Source: CAJXNP01 sp050305935
GTDB lineage: Bacteria > Bacteroidota > Bacteroidia > Cytophagales > Cyclobacteriaceae
Reading direction: 5' to 3'
Length of the DNA stretch: 64,000 nt
NCBI GenBank assembly: GCA_050305935.1
Contig: JBNLGG010000006.1
Span: 50,264 to 114,263 of the forward strand
Shown here: positions 63,830-64,000 of the stretch, piece after piece
Numbering within the stretch: position 1 is the stretch's first letter
How the letters are laid out: every line of letters starts with the position of its first letter
The notes under the pieces: model-generated
Databases searched by the model: none
The model's input: the letters and a program-made list of their open reading frames with translations, nothing else
Told to the model about the DNA's origin: nothing
Translations under genes and position numbers: made by a program

Positions 63830-64000
63830 ATGAAACATACTTTACTATTTTGTCATTTTGCATTGGCCGGTTTGTTCCTGTTGACCACCAACCTATTCGC
63901 CCAGGACCCTAATTTTTATATCTATCTCTTCTTTGGTCAATCCAATATGGAAGGTGCGGGAGCCATTGAAAATCAGGACAGTACGGTGGATGGTCGATTC
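63830..64000 (+). CDS. Sialate O-acetylesterase-like (SASA) protein, N-terminal part cut by window end
   Basis: Only 57 residues are in the window. A signal peptide (MKHTLLFCHFALAGLFLLTTNLFAQ) leads into FYIYLFFGQSNMEGAG, whose G-Q-S-N-M-x-G is the SGNH/SASA block I motif with the catalytic Ser at residue 38. Such esterases remove acetyl groups from sialic acid or from xylan/pectin-type sugars in the periplasm. It may pair functionally with the fucosidase at 25 kb, but that is only a guess. The rest of the gene lies beyond base 64000. Confidence 0.8.
   Translation, partial: MKHTLLFCHFALAGLFLLTTNLFAQDPNFYIYLFFGQSNMEGAGAIENQDSTVDGRF

Noticed and set aside
1..64000. tRNA, rRNA, CRISPR array, prophage or intact insertion sequence
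   Set aside because: I found no cloverleaf, regularly spaced repeat, integrase or transposase frame in the window.

Overview
This window looks like a chromosomal segment from a Bacteroidota bacterium, most likely order Cytophagales. The evidence is: two proteins with C-terminal type IX secretion (T9SS) sorting domains; LptD, MCE and PorT-type outer-membrane proteins of the Bacteroidota kind; TAnnTTTG promoter boxes; a phosphofructokinase with the pyrophosphate-type signature; and membrane GAF proteins ending in the QEEEMRQNMEEL coiled coil. I saw no rRNA, tRNA, CRISPR array, prophage or intact transposase. Genes are densely packed, with many overlapping convergent ends and ATGA-type couplings.

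Layout. 1-1.6 kb: end of a surface-polysaccharide locus (FkbM-type methyltransferase, GT4 glycosyltransferase). 1.5-16.8 kb: a mostly minus-strand block with the overlapping DUF3999/DUF2339 pair, a 1642-residue exported protein with a Trp-Gly-Asp acidic linker, prmA, a DUF6150 protein and tpiA, then a GT-C glycosyltransferase (+), and TPR, DUF2461 and murF. 16.9-26.5 kb: an FG-GAP/VCBS T9SS cargo, a PPi-type phosphofructokinase, the DUF1501/DUF1800 pair, an isolated 43-residue membrane peptide gene with its own promoter and hairpin, a lipoprotein cytochrome c and a GH29 fucosidase. 26.7-34 kb: recR and a TPR/zinc-knuckle protein, an M23 peptidase, and three consecutive paralogous membrane GAF proteins. 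34-40 kb: BNR-repeat protein, lipoprotein, beta-barrel protein and a CLC chloride transporter.

39.5-46.7 kb is the most interesting part. A MurU-like nucleotidyltransferase is coupled by ATGA to an AmgK-like sugar kinase fused to a RapZ C-terminal domain, suggesting a cell-wall sugar recycling unit with a built-in amino-sugar sensor. Next come a membrane class III cyclase and a sigma factor / membrane anti-sigma pair. The anti-sigma candidate ends in a TonB-C-like domain, and it lies opposite a VWA protein whose N-terminus copies the start of a SusC-type receptor. 46.8-58.8 kb holds envelope and housekeeping genes: OmpA-like protein, DUF6089 barrel, LptD, amidase, MCE protein, transglutaminase-like protein, phosphopantetheinyl transferase, WD40, DivIVA, FolB, an IscA-like protein without its C-terminal cysteines, and YkvA.

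58.9-64 kb is different. It holds a frameshifted outer-membrane protein gene, truncated remnants on both strands meeting at one junction, and a methyltransferase-like lipoprotein gene with two in-frame stops. These are followed by an abortive-infection-type gene, a HigBA toxin-antitoxin pair, a serine beta-lactamase-family hydrolase between two similar hairpins, and the start of a sialate O-acetylesterase. It reads as a recombination-prone accessory region. All family names come from sequence reading alone; no database search was run.
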